A stretch of 39,340 bases of DNA. Source: Paracoccaceae bacterium. Lineage in GTDB: Bacteria > Pseudomonadota > Alphaproteobacteria > Rhodobacterales > Rhodobacteraceae. Each line of letters starts with the position of its first letter. Positions within the stretch are counted from its first letter, which is position 1. The notes below the pieces were generated by a model. The model was not told where the DNA came from and made no database searches. It saw only the letters and a list, made by a program, of their open reading frames with translations. The DNA is taken from contig DAIEJF010000073.1 in assembly GCA_027351005.1 (NCBI GenBank), positions 1 to 39,340 on the forward strand. Direction: 5' to 3'. Shown here piece after piece: positions 18,404-27,807 of this stretch. Both the position numbers and the translations under genes were made by a program.

Positions 18404-19692
18404 GCGCGACCCCTTTGGCGGCCGGGGCCGCATCGGATGTCATCCTTGACCGGCTGATGTCGCTGCATCCCAAGATCATCGACCTGACGCTGGACCGGGT
18501 GACGCGCCTTCTGGATGCGCTGGGCAACCCGGAACGGGCGCTGCCGCCGGTGGTCCATGTGGCGGGCACGAACGGCAAGGGCTCGACCCAGGCGATGATC
18601 CGGGCGGGGATGGAGGCGGCGGGCAAGACCGTGCACGCCTATACCTCGCCGCATCTGGCGCGGTTCCACGAACGGATCCGGGTGGCGGGCGAACTGATTT
18701 CCGAACCCGATCTCGCGGCGCTTCTGGAAGAATGCGAACGGGTGAACGCGGGCCATCCGATCACCTTCTTCGAAATCACCACCTGCGCGGCCTTCCTGGC
18801 CTTCGCGCGCACCCCGGCCGATGCGCTGCTGCTGGAGGTGGGGCTGGGCGGGCGGCTGGATGCCACCAATGTGGTGGAACGCCCGGCGCTGACCATCATC
18901 ACCCCGGTGTCTCTGGATCACCAGCAATACCTGGGTGAAACGGTGGGCGAGATCGCCGGGGAAAAGGCCGGGATCCTGAAGCGCGGCGTGCCCTGCGTGG
19001 TGGGGCCGCAGACCGACGAAGGCCTTGCCGTGATCGAGGCGCGCGCGGCGCGGCTTGGCTGCCCGCTTTACGTCCACGGCCAGCATTGGCATGTGCGCGA
19101 GGACGCCGGGCGGCTGATCTTCGAGGACGAGACCGGGCTTCTGGACCTGCCGCTGCCGAACCTGCCGGGGCCGCACCAGATCGAGAACGCGGGTGCGGCG
19201 CTGATGGCGCTGCGCCATCTTGGCCATGACGGGGCCGCCTGCGAGGCGGCGGTGACGAAGGCCTACTGGCCCGCCCGGATGCAGCGCCTGCGGCGCGGGC
19301 CCCTTGCCGAAAGCGCGCCGGGGGTTGAACTGTGGCTTGACGGCGGGCACAACCCCGCGGGGGGCGAGGCCGTTGCGGCCACGCTGGCCAGAATGCCGAA
19401 GCGGCCCACCTGGCTGATCTGCGGGATGCTGTCGACCAAGGACATCGGCGGCTACCTGCGGCCGCTGGCGCCCCATGTGCGCCGCCTTCACGCGGTCACG
19501 ATCCCGGGCGAACACGCCACCCTGACGGCCGAGCAGACTCAGGCCGCGGCACATGCCGCGGGCATGGAGGCCGTGACGGCGCCCAGCGTCGCCGCCGCCC
19601 TGGCCGGGATCGCCGCCGAAGACCCGCAGGCGCGGGTGCTGATCTGCGGCTCGCTCTACCTTGCGGGCACGGTGTTGCGGGAAAACGGGTAG
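18400..19692 (+). CDS. folC: Bifunctional folylpolyglutamate synthase/dihydrofolate synthase
   Basis: GTG start overlapping the accD TGA; VVHVAGTNGKGSTQAMI, TSPHLARFHERIR, GLGGRLDATNVV, LDHQQYLGETVGEIAGEKAGI. Confidence 0.95.
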   Translation: MSATPLAAGAASDVILDRLMSLHPKIIDLTLDRVTRLLDALGNPERALPPVVHVAGTNGKGSTQAMIRAGMEAAGKTVHAYTSPHLARFHERIRVAGELISEPDLAALLEECERVNAGHPITFFEITTCAAFLAFARTPADALLLEVGLGGRLDATNVVERPALTIITPVSLDHQQYLGETVGEIAGEKAGILKRGVPCVVGPQTDEGLAVIEARAARLGCPLYVHGQHWHVREDAGRLIFEDETGLLDLPLPNLPGPHQIENAGAALMALRHLGHDGAACEAAVTKAYWPARMQRLRRGPLAESAPGVELWLDGGHNPAGGEAVAATLARMPKRPTWLICGMLSTKDIGGYLRPLAPHVRRLHAVTIPGEHATLTAEQTQAAAHAAGMEAVTAPSVAAALAGIAAEDPQARVLICGSLYLAGTVLRENG

Positions 19693-19693
19693 A

Positions 19694-20344
19694 TCAGACC
19701 GGAACGAAGGCGCCCGCGGCGGGGTCGTAGTATTCGAGCCCGCCGTCCACCAGTTCCGTCCAGAGCCCGTGCAGCGTCAGGTTTTCCGCCTCGACCGCGG
19801 CGCGGACGAAGGGGAAGGTCATCAGGTTTTCCAACGAGATCAGCACCGCCTGCTTTTCCAGTGCCTGCAGGCGGGCGTGATCGTCGGCCACGTCCTTCAC
19901 CCGTTCGTAACCGGGGCGCAGAATGTCCATCCAGCGACCGACAAAGCTCGATTTCTCTTCCAGTTCGGGCGCCAGCCCCGCGCACATCCGATAGCAGCCG
20001 TTCACCCCGCCGCAGCTGGAATGGCCCAACACGATCAGATGCGCGACCTTCAGCGCCGTCACCGCGAATTCCACCGCCGCCGAGGTGCCGTGGTATTCGC
20101 CATCGGGGTTCGAGGGCGGCACAAGGTTTGCGATGTTGCGGTGGATGAAGAATTCGCCTTCGTCCGCGCCGAAGATCGAGGTCACATGCACCCGGCTGTC
20201 GCAGCACGAGATCACCATCGCGCGCGGGCGCTGACCCTCGGTTGCCAGGCGGCGGTACCAGGCCTTGTTCTGTGCGAACGTGGTTGCCTTCCAGCCGTGG
20301 TAGCGCTGGACCAGATAGGCGGGAAGCGGCCGGGCCTCGGGCAT
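19694..20344 (-). CDS. Beta-class carbonic anhydrase
   Basis: MVISCCDSRVHVTSIFGADEGEFFIHRNIANLV, VLGHSSCGGVNG: Zn ligands C-D-R / H-x2-C. Confidence 0.93.
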   Translation of the reverse strand: MPEARPLPAYLVQRYHGWKATTFAQNKAWYRRLATEGQRPRAMVISCCDSRVHVTSIFGADEGEFFIHRNIANLVPPSNPDGEYHGTSAAVEFAVTALKVAHLIVLGHSSCGGVNGCYRMCAGLAPELEEKSSFVGRWMDILRPGYERVKDVADDHARLQALEKQAVLISLENLMTFPFVRAAVEAENLTLHGLWTELVDGGLEYYDPAAGAFVPV

Positions 20345-20484
20345 GGGCGGGTCTCCTTCGCGGGGTCTCGCGCCTGTCTATGGACGTTTTAGCCCAAGTT
20401 CGAGGCATTTTTCGCTGCGATGCAACGAAATCTTCAGCCTGCCGCGCGAGGTTGGCGCCGGGTGTTGCGACTGTGGGAGTGGTG

Positions 20485-20862
20485 ATGGTGTGCAGGGTGA
20501 TGATGCTCTGCCCGGTGGAAGAGGTATGCCTCGATCCCGGGCGGATGGCCGCGCTTGCGGCGGAATTCGGGGCGGCCGGGGCGGAAAGCCTGGTGCAGCG
20601 CGCGAAGGGCGAGATGGCGCTGCTGATGTCCTCGCTTGTCGCCTATTCGGCGGAAGCGGCCTATGCGGCCTTCGCCCGCGGCCTGCGCAGCCTTCGGCGG
20701 CTGGCCGAACATGTGGGCATGCCGGGGCTTGCGCGGGCGGCGCAGGCGGTGGCCGACTGTGTGGCGCGGGGCGATTCCACCGCCCTGGCGGCGACCTGGG
20801 CGCGGCTGCTGCGGCTGGCTGAACGTGGGCTGGCCGGAAGCTGGGGCCAGCGCGCGGTCTGA
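20485..20862 (+). CDS. Small helical protein, possible degenerate HPt-like domain
   Basis: FARGLRSLRRLAEHVGMPGLARAAQAVADCVARGDSTALAATWARLLRL resembles the HPt helix pattern but with Arg at the expected phospho-His position. Confidence 0.5.
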   Translation: MVCRVMMLCPVEEVCLDPGRMAALAAEFGAAGAESLVQRAKGEMALLMSSLVAYSAEAAYAAFARGLRSLRRLAEHVGMPGLARAAQAVADCVARGDSTALAATWARLLRLAERGLAGSWGQRAV

Positions 20863-21111
20863 ACCGCAGGTCGCGGCAGCATCGGCAGTCGCGGGCGGGG
20901 TCTCCGTTCGGCAGAGGTGACGCGGGAACCCTGCAAGGCTGCATTTTGGCCCGATCGCGCCGCATCGTGCGCGCTGTGTCGATACATGGGGATTTGCGGC
21001 GGGGGCCAGGTGCGGCCTTCGCGCAGTCTTGCGGTCAGGGCGCTGTCGCCAGGGGTTGCGGCCGGGCGGCAACGGGCTAGGCTCCGGGGCGATGCATGAA
21101 TCCCGGATGCC

Positions 21112-22491
21112 ATGATGCCCCTTGCCCCTGCCGACACCCCCGATGCCCTTGCCCTGTACCTTGTGACGAAAGAGGCGCTGGACCCCTGGCGCGCCGGTTT
21201 GCCCGCTGACACTGCCGCCTGGCTCTCTGCCACCGGCTTTGCCGCCGGGGCGGGCGAGCTTGCGCTGATCCCCGGAGCCGCAGGGGCGCTGGCGGGTGCG
21301 GTGCTGGGGCTTGGCGATGCAAGGGCGCGGGCGCGCACGCGGTTCCAGGTGGCCAAGGCCGCCACCACGCTTCCCGCCGGGCCCTGGCGCATCGCCACAC
21401 CGCTGGACCCCGAGGCGGCCGAAGAGGCGGCGCTGGGCTGGCTTCTGGCGCAATACCGGTTCGATCGCTATCGCGCGGGCCGCACCGCCCCCGCGGCGCT
21501 GGTGCCCCCCGCGGGGGTGGACGTGGCGCGGTTGCAGGCGATCGTGGCGGGCGAGACGCTGACGCGCGATCTGGTGAACACTCCGGCGTCAGACATGGGC
21601 CCGGCCGAGTTGCAGCAGGCGTTCGAGGCGCTGGCCGCGCGGTTCGGTGCGCAGGTGCAGGCGACGGTCGGCGACGACCTGCTGGCCGCGAATTTCCCGA
21701 TGATCCATGCCGTTGGCCGTGCCTCGACCCGCGCGCCGCGGCTGCTGGACATGCGCTGGGGCGAGACCGGGCCGCGGCTGACGCTGGTGGGCAAAGGCGT
21801 CTGCTTCGATACCGGCGGGCTCGATATCAAGCCGTCCTCGGGCATGTTGCAGATGAAGAAGGACATGGGCGGGGCCGCCACGGTGATGGGGCTGGCGCAG
21901 ATGGTCATGGCGCTTGGCCTGCCGGTGCGCCTGCGGGTGCTGGTGCCTGCGGTGGAAAACGCGATCAGCGGCAACGCCATGCGCCCGCGCGACATCCTGA
22001 CCAGCCGCAAGGGCCTGACGGTCGAGATCAACAACACCGATGCCGAAGGGCGGCTGGTGCTGGCCGATGCGCTGGCGCTGGCGGATGAAGAGACGCCCGA
22101 TCTCGTGGTCTCGATGGCCACGCTGACCGGCGCGGCGCGGGTGGCGGTGGGGCCGGATCTGGCGCCATTCTACACCGACAGCGAGGCCCATGCCGCCGCA
22201 CTGGCGCAGGCGGCGGCGCAGGTGCGAGACCCGGTCTGGCGGATGCCGTTCTGGGAGCCCTACGAGGCGCTGATCGAACCCGGCATCGCCGATCTGGACA
22301 ACGCCCCGTCGGGCGGGTTCGCGGGCTCGGTCACAGCGGCGCTGTTCCTGCGGCGCTTCGTGGCGGCGCCCTACATGCATTTCGACATCTTCGCCTTCTC
22401 GCCCAGCGATGCGCCGGGGCGGCCGAAGGGGGGCGTGGGGCAGGGCGCGCGGGCGCTCTTGCAGGCGCTGCCGCAGATGCTGGGCCTGTGA
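21112..22491 (+). CDS. M17 leucyl aminopeptidase family protein
   Basis: VGKGVCFDTGGLDIKPSSGMLQMKKDMGGAATVMG, NNTDAEGRLVLADAL: M17 metal and active-site motifs. Confidence 0.95.
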   Translation: MMPLAPADTPDALALYLVTKEALDPWRAGLPADTAAWLSATGFAAGAGELALIPGAAGALAGAVLGLGDARARARTRFQVAKAATTLPAGPWRIATPLDPEAAEEAALGWLLAQYRFDRYRAGRTAPAALVPPAGVDVARLQAIVAGETLTRDLVNTPASDMGPAELQQAFEALAARFGAQVQATVGDDLLAANFPMIHAVGRASTRAPRLLDMRWGETGPRLTLVGKGVCFDTGGLDIKPSSGMLQMKKDMGGAATVMGLAQMVMALGLPVRLRVLVPAVENAISGNAMRPRDILTSRKGLTVEINNTDAEGRLVLADALALADEETPDLVVSMATLTGAARVAVGPDLAPFYTDSEAHAAALAQAAAQVRDPVWRMPFWEPYEALIEPGIADLDNAPSGGFAGSVTAALFLRRFVAAPYMHFDIFAFSPSDAPGRPKGGVGQGARALLQALPQMLGL

Positions 22492-23321
22492 TGGACCGGC
22501 GCGAAACGCCCGCGAACGGCCGGGTGGCGCATCTCTCGCTGCGTGGGCAGGTCGAGGCGGCGGATTTCGTGGAGGGAGAGGCGGCGCGGGTGGCCATGCC
22601 CCTGACCGACCTTTGCGCCGCGCCCGGGGGCGCGCGGGATCGCCAGGTTCTGATGGGCGCGCGGGTGACCGTGCTGGAGCGGCACGGAGGCTGGGCCTTC
22701 GTGCAGGCGCGGGCCGACGGCTATGTGGGCTATGTGGTCGAAGGTGCGCTGGGCCCCGACGCGGCGGCGACCCATCGCGTTGCGGTGGCGGCCACGCATC
22801 TTTACCCCGCCGCCAACCTCAAGCTGCGCGAGGTGGCCGCGCTGTCGTTCGGGGCGCGGCTGACGGTGGTCGGGTTGACCGACCGCTGGGCCGAAACCGA
22901 CGCGGGGCTCTTTGTCCCCGCGATGCATCTGGCGCCCGAGGGCACGGTCGAGCCCGACCCCGTGGCAGTGGCCGAGCTGTTTCTGGGCACGCCCTACCTC
23001 TGGGGCGGGAATTCGCGCGCGGGTATCGACTGTTCGGGGCTGGCGCAGGCGGCCTGCCTGGCCTGCGGCATTCCCTGCCCGGGCGATTCCGACCTGCAAC
23101 GGGCGCGGGTCGGGCGGGCGCTGAGCGACAATGAACCCGGCCAGCGCGGCGATCTGGTGTTCTGGAAGGGCCATGTGGCCATCATGACCGATGCGGCCAC
23201 GATCCTGCACGCCAACGGTGCGGCGATGGCGGTTACGCGCGAGGATTACGCCGCCGCCTGCGCCCGCATCCTGGCCGCGGGCGACGGGCCAGTGCTGGCC
23301 CGCCGCCGCCCGCGCGGCTAG
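22491..23321 (+). CDS. NlpC/P60-family peptidase with SH3-like N-terminal region
   Basis: GTPYLWGGNSRAGIDCSGLAQAAC (Cys), GDLVFWKGHVAIMTD (His); overlaps the M17 stop by 1 nt. Confidence 0.93.
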   Translation: MDRRETPANGRVAHLSLRGQVEAADFVEGEAARVAMPLTDLCAAPGGARDRQVLMGARVTVLERHGGWAFVQARADGYVGYVVEGALGPDAAATHRVAVAATHLYPAANLKLREVAALSFGARLTVVGLTDRWAETDAGLFVPAMHLAPEGTVEPDPVAVAELFLGTPYLWGGNSRAGIDCSGLAQAACLACGIPCPGDSDLQRARVGRALSDNEPGQRGDLVFWKGHVAIMTDAATILHANGAAMAVTREDYAAACARILAAGDGPVLARRRPRG

Positions 23322-24982
23322 CCCTGCGCCTTCTCGCCCGCGGCGCGGGCCTGGCTGACGCTCATGCCGGTCGACAGCATCTCGGGGTCGAGCGTGAGTT
23401 CGATCACCGCCAGCGTTCCGGCAGCTTGTGCCCGGGCGAAGGCGGCGGGGAAGGCAGTGCCGTCCGTCACCACCTCGCCATGGCCGCCATAGGCCCGCGC
23501 CAGCGCGGCGAAATCGGGATTGAACAGGTTCGTCCCCGAGACCCGGCCGGGGTAGTGGCGTTCCTGATGCATGCGGATCGTGCCGTAGCGCCCGTTGTTC
23601 GCCACGATCACGATGACCGCCGCGCCGTATTGCTGCGCGGTCGACATCTCGTTCAGGGTCATCTGGATGTCGCCATCGCCCGCAAGGCAGACGACGGTGC
23701 GCCCCGGATGTTCCAGCTTGGCCGCCACCGCGGCAGGCAGGCCATAACCCATGCTGCCCGAGGTGGGTGCAAGCTGGGTGCCGTAGCGGCGGAAGCGGTA
23801 GTAGCGGTGCAGGAAGGCCGCGAAATTGCCCGCGCCATTGGTCAGCATCGCATCATCGGGCAGATGCGCGGCCAGCCAGCCCACAACCTGTTCCATCTTC
23901 ACCGCGCCCGGGGTTTCCTGCGGGCGCTGCCAGGCCTCGTATTCGGCCCGGCCCGCGGCCGTCCAGGCGGCCCAGAGCGGGTTCGCGGGGCGGTTCAGGC
24001 GGGCGAGTTCCGCGATCATCTGCGGCGCGGGCACCGCCACCGCCAGATCGGGGCGGAAGACGCTGCCCAGCTCGTCCGGGTCAGGGTGGACGTGGATGAT
24101 CTGCGGCAGCGGCCCGGCAGGGTCGAGGATCTCGTACCCGCCGGTCGGAATGTCGCCCAGGCGCGAACCCAGCACCAGAAGGCAATCCGCCGCCTTCAGC
24201 CGCGCGCCCAGCTTCGGGTTCATCCCCACGCCCAGATCGCCCACATAGCCGGGGTGGGTGTTGTCCATCCGGTCCTGCCTGCGGAAGGTGACAGCGACGG
24301 GCAGGCCCGTGCCTTCCGCAAAGCGCGCAAGATCGGCCGCCGCCTGCTCTGACCACTGCGATCCGCCCACCACCACCAGCGGGCGTTCGGCACGCTCCAG
24401 TGCCGCCATCACGGCGGCGACCTGCGCGGGCGACACGGCGGGGGGCCGCGGCGCGGGGGGCGCGATGTCGGGCACGTCGGCCTCGGCGCTCAGCATGTCT
24501 TCGGGCAGGGCCAGCACCACCGGACCGGGGCGGCCCGAGCAGGCAAGATGGAAGGCGCGGCTGATGTATTCGGGCAGCCGTTCGGTCTGGTCGACCTCGG
24601 CCACCCATTTCGCCAGTGTGCCGAAGACGCTGCGGTAGTTCACCTCCTGGAATGCCTCGCGGTCGCGGTGGTTGCGGGCGATCTGGCCCACGAAGACGAC
24701 CATCGGGGTCGAATCCTGCCTGGCCACATGGATGCCCGATGACGCGTTCGTCACCCCCGGGCCGCGTGTGACGAAGAGCACGCCGGGCTGCCCCGTCATC
24801 TTGCCATGTGCCTCGGCCATCATGGCCGCGCCGCCTTCCTGGCGGCAGACGATGTTCTGGATCCCGGAGTCGTAAAGCCCGTCGAGCGCGGCAAGGAAAC
24901 TTTCGCCGGGAACCGAGAACACCCGCCGCACGCCCTGAAGCGCCAATTGATCCGCAAGGATCTTTCCGCCGTGCCGCCGCAT
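23318..24982 (-). CDS. Thiamine pyrophosphate-binding protein (acetolactate synthase large-subunit-like)
   Basis: MRRHGGKILADQLALQGVRRVFSVPGESFLAALDGLYD; C-terminal GDGDIQMTLNEMSTAQQYGAAVIVIVANNGRYGTIRMHQ TPP motif. Confidence 0.92.
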   Translation of the reverse strand: MRRHGGKILADQLALQGVRRVFSVPGESFLAALDGLYDSGIQNIVCRQEGGAAMMAEAHGKMTGQPGVLFVTRGPGVTNASSGIHVARQDSTPMVVFVGQIARNHRDREAFQEVNYRSVFGTLAKWVAEVDQTERLPEYISRAFHLACSGRPGPVVLALPEDMLSAEADVPDIAPPAPRPPAVSPAQVAAVMAALERAERPLVVVGGSQWSEQAAADLARFAEGTGLPVAVTFRRQDRMDNTHPGYVGDLGVGMNPKLGARLKAADCLLVLGSRLGDIPTGGYEILDPAGPLPQIIHVHPDPDELGSVFRPDLAVAVPAPQMIAELARLNRPANPLWAAWTAAGRAEYEAWQRPQETPGAVKMEQVVGWLAAHLPDDAMLTNGAGNFAAFLHRYYRFRRYGTQLAPTSGSMGYGLPAAVAAKLEHPGRTVVCLAGDGDIQMTLNEMSTAQQYGAAVIVIVANNGRYGTIRMHQERHYPGRVSGTNLFNPDFAALARAYGGHGEVVTDGTAFPAAFARAQAAGTLAVIELTLDPEMLSTGMSVSQARAAGEKAQG

Positions 24983-25088
24983 GTCGCCCTCCGTCCGTCC
25001 GGGCGCCACCGTGGCCCAAGCGGTGCCGGGGGGCAAGGGCTTGCGCCCCGCGGCAGGCCCCCTATCGTGGCGCCGGATGGAGGATCGC

Positions 25089-25628
25089 ATGACCCTGACC
25101 CTGTTCGGCATTCCCGGCGCGTTGCGCGCCGGCTCGCTCAATCGCAGGCTTCTGGCCGAGGCGCGGCGGCTGTTCGGCCCGGCTGCCTATGCCGAGGCCG
25201 ATCTGCGCCTGCCCTGGTACGATGGCGACCTTGAGGCCAGCCAGGGCATCCCGCCAGAGGTGCAGCATCTGGCCGATCAGATCGCCGCGGCGGATGCGGT
25301 GGTGATCGCGACGCCCGAATACAATCGCGCACCGCCCGGCGTGCTGAAGAACGCGCTCGACTGGGTCAGCCGGACCAAGGGGCGCCCGTTCCGCGACAAG
25401 CCGCTGGCCATCGTCTCGGCCGCCGACGGGCCGGGGGGCGGCGACCGGGCGCAATATGCGCTGCGGCTGATGATGGTCGCGTTCCGCCCGCATCTTCTGC
25501 AAGGCCCCGAGGTTCTGCTGCCCGACGCGGGCAAGGCCTTCGATGCCGAAGGGCGGCTGGTGAACCCGGCCAAGGAAAAGGCGCTGGCCGAACTGATGGC
25601 CGATCTGCGCAAGGCGGCAGGCGGATGA
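25089..25628 (+). CDS. NADPH-dependent FMN reductase family protein
   Basis: FGIPGALRAGSLNRRLLAEA, VIATPEYNRAPPGVLKNALDWVSR; alternative start 25077. Confidence 0.92.
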   Translation: MTLTLFGIPGALRAGSLNRRLLAEARRLFGPAAYAEADLRLPWYDGDLEASQGIPPEVQHLADQIAAADAVVIATPEYNRAPPGVLKNALDWVSRTKGRPFRDKPLAIVSAADGPGGGDRAQYALRLMMVAFRPHLLQGPEVLLPDAGKAFDAEGRLVNPAKEKALAELMADLRKAAGG

Positions 25629-26416
25629 CGGCGGACGCGGCGGGGCTGGGGGCAGAGGTTCAGGCCGACGCGATGGACCCGGTGCGTGCCCTGGCGCTGG
25701 CGGCGGTCCTGGGCCACCCCTGGGCCCCCGCCCAGCCGCTGCCCCCCTTCTTTCACCGCGTCTATTTCTGGGAGGTGAGGCTGGACGGCGATCTTGGCCG
25801 CGATGGCCACCCGCGGGTGGGCGGGCTGATCCCCGATTTCGGTCTGCCGCGGCGAATGTGGGCCGGCGGTCGGCTGGAGTTTCACCGGCCGCTCTTTTCC
25901 GGGCAACCGGCCGAACGCAGGACGGTGCGCGACAGTGCCGTGCGCAAGCAGGGCCGCAGCGGCCCACTGGGCTTCGTGACCCTGCGCCACGAGATCTGGC
26001 AGAACGGTGCGCCTTGCGTGACCGAGTGGCAGGATCTGGTCTACCGCGAAGAGGCCCGCCCCGATGCGCCCCACGCCGCGCCCCCGCCTGCGCCCGACGT
26101 GGCTGACGAGACGCGCAGCCGTGCCTTCGATCCGGTGGGGCTGATGCGCTATTCCGGGCTGACGATGAACGGCCACCGCATCCACTATGACGCCGACTAT
26201 GCGCGCGACGTGGAAGGGTATCCCGGCCTCGTGGTCCATGCGCCGCTGCTGGCGCAGGTGATGATGCTGATGGCGCCGCAGCCGCTCAAGACCTTCCGCT
26301 TTCGCGCCGTGGCCCCGCTGTGCCTGCCCGCCGAAGCGGTGTTCGGGCGGCGTGGCAACCGCTTCTGGGTCGCGGGCCCCGGCGGGGGGCTGCGGATGGA
26401 AGGCGAGGCGGGCTAG
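25625..26416 (+). CDS. MaoC/FAS1-like dehydratase (itaconyl-/mesaconyl-C4-CoA hydratase-like)
   Basis: MWAGGRLEFHRPLFSGQPAERRTVRDSAVRKQGRSGPLGFVTLRHEIW; RYSGLTMNGHRIHYDADYARDVEGYPGLVVHAPLLAQ. Confidence 0.88.
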   Translation: MTADAAGLGAEVQADAMDPVRALALAAVLGHPWAPAQPLPPFFHRVYFWEVRLDGDLGRDGHPRVGGLIPDFGLPRRMWAGGRLEFHRPLFSGQPAERRTVRDSAVRKQGRSGPLGFVTLRHEIWQNGAPCVTEWQDLVYREEARPDAPHAAPPPAPDVADETRSRAFDPVGLMRYSGLTMNGHRIHYDADYARDVEGYPGLVVHAPLLAQVMMLMAPQPLKTFRFRAVAPLCLPAEAVFGRRGNRFWVAGPGGGLRMEGEAG

Positions 26417-27633
26417 GGCGCGGCGCGGGCGTAAAGCGCAAGCAGCGCCTCGGCCCAGTCGTCGGGCGTGCTGGCAAGCGCATTGGCCCGGTCCACGGCC
26501 CTGCGGCTCATGGCGGCCACCTCGGTGTCGGGCAGGTCGCGCAGGCGGGCGATGGCCGCCGTCAGCGTTTCGGGGTGCCGCATGTCGCAGGTGAAGCCCA
26601 GACCCCGCGCCACCACCTCGCGCGACAAGAGCGACGAGTCGGGCAGGATCACCGGCAGGCCGCTTTGCAGCGCCTCGGCCACCACCAGCCCGAAAGGTTC
26701 GCCGTGGCGCGAGGCCATCGCCACCCCGCGTGCGCGCTGCACCAGCGCGCCGATCTCGGCGCGGTCCTTCCAGCCGGTGAACGTCACCTCGGGATGGGCG
26801 CGGGCCAGGCTTTCGCGCAGGCTGCCCTCGCCCACCACCGTCAGGGGCATGCCCGCCGCACGGGCCGCGGCGATCAGGGCGGGGACCCCCTTATCCTCCT
26901 CGACCCGGCCGATGTAGAACAGGCTGCGGTTCGCCTCGGCCCGCACCCGCGTGGCGCTGTAGGCCGTCACCGGGTTGCGCAGCGTCACCATCCGTGCCGG
27001 ATCAAGCCCCGCAAGGCCAAGGATCGGCGCCATGTCGGGGTGAATGATGGCGATGGCCGCCCAGGGCAGGCGCTGGTCGAAGGCGCGAGCCAGCGCCGCC
27101 CCGCGCGCCGCGCGCCACAACTTGTGGGGGTAGCTGCGCTTGTCGCAATTCGTCGTCAGACAGTCCAGCCCCAGAGGGGTGCGTCGGCAGGGCGTTGCCG
27201 TCCGGTAGTCGGTAAAGACGCCGTTCGGGCAGGCCAGGAAGAAATCATGCGCATGCACCACGGTGCGCCGGGCCACCGGCTGCAAGGCGGCAAAGACCGA
27301 GGGCGACAGGATCTGGGCCCAGCCGTGCAGGTGGTAGACGGTGCCCGGCGTATCCGTCCTGGCGATCCAGGCGGCCAGCCGGTCGCGGGCGGCCCGGTTC
27401 CACAGGCCCGCGGTCAGCGCCTGGCCGCGGGGCTGGTCGAGCAGCCGCGCGCCCCCAGCCGCCACCACCTCGATCCCCGCCGCGGCCAGGGTGGGGTTGT
27501 CGCCCGCATCGCCGCAGAACAGCGTCACCGGCACGCCCCGCGCGCGCAGCAGCCGCGCCGACAGCAGCGCCAGCCCGGTGGCCCCGCCGCGCGCGGTGCT
27601 GGCATCGTTGAGGATCACAAGACGGTCGAACAT
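26413..27633 (-). CDS. Glycosyltransferase family 4 (GT-B) protein
   Basis: SLFYIGRVEEDKGVPALIAAARAAGMPLTVVGEG, ASRHGEPFGLVVAEALQSGLPVILPDSS; internal Cys cluster CPNG...C...C....C. Confidence 0.9.
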   Translation of the reverse strand: MFDRLVILNDASTARGGATGLALLSARLLRARGVPVTLFCGDAGDNPTLAAAGIEVVAAGGARLLDQPRGQALTAGLWNRAARDRLAAWIARTDTPGTVYHLHGWAQILSPSVFAALQPVARRTVVHAHDFFLACPNGVFTDYRTATPCRRTPLGLDCLTTNCDKRSYPHKLWRAARGAALARAFDQRLPWAAIAIIHPDMAPILGLAGLDPARMVTLRNPVTAYSATRVRAEANRSLFYIGRVEEDKGVPALIAAARAAGMPLTVVGEGSLRESLARAHPEVTFTGWKDRAEIGALVQRARGVAMASRHGEPFGLVVAEALQSGLPVILPDSSLLSREVVARGLGFTCDMRHPETLTAAIARLRDLPDTEVAAMSRRAVDRANALASTPDDWAEALLALYARAAP

Positions 27634-27807
27634 CGGGGTGCGGGTCTGGTTACGGGCCTTGGCGGGCTAGCGGGCAAAGCGGGTGAAATTGTGACATGCT
27701 GCGGCATTGTTCTGACCATGGCACCGATCCGGGCGATTGGTGCGGCAAAGCTGAATGATCGCCGCGCCTGCCCGTGCTATGCCGCGCAAAGGCAAAGGGG
27801 AAGCGCG

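Noticed and set aside
18360-18410. accD-folC overlap as a novel linkage
   Set aside because: accD-folC adjacency is widespread in bacteria; not novel.
26320-27807. Long N-terminal extension of the pyruvyl transferase ORF
   Set aside because: Antisense to the GT4 gene; true start is ATG 27808, where the family-specific sequence MKVVQFGLRFSPNVGDG begins.
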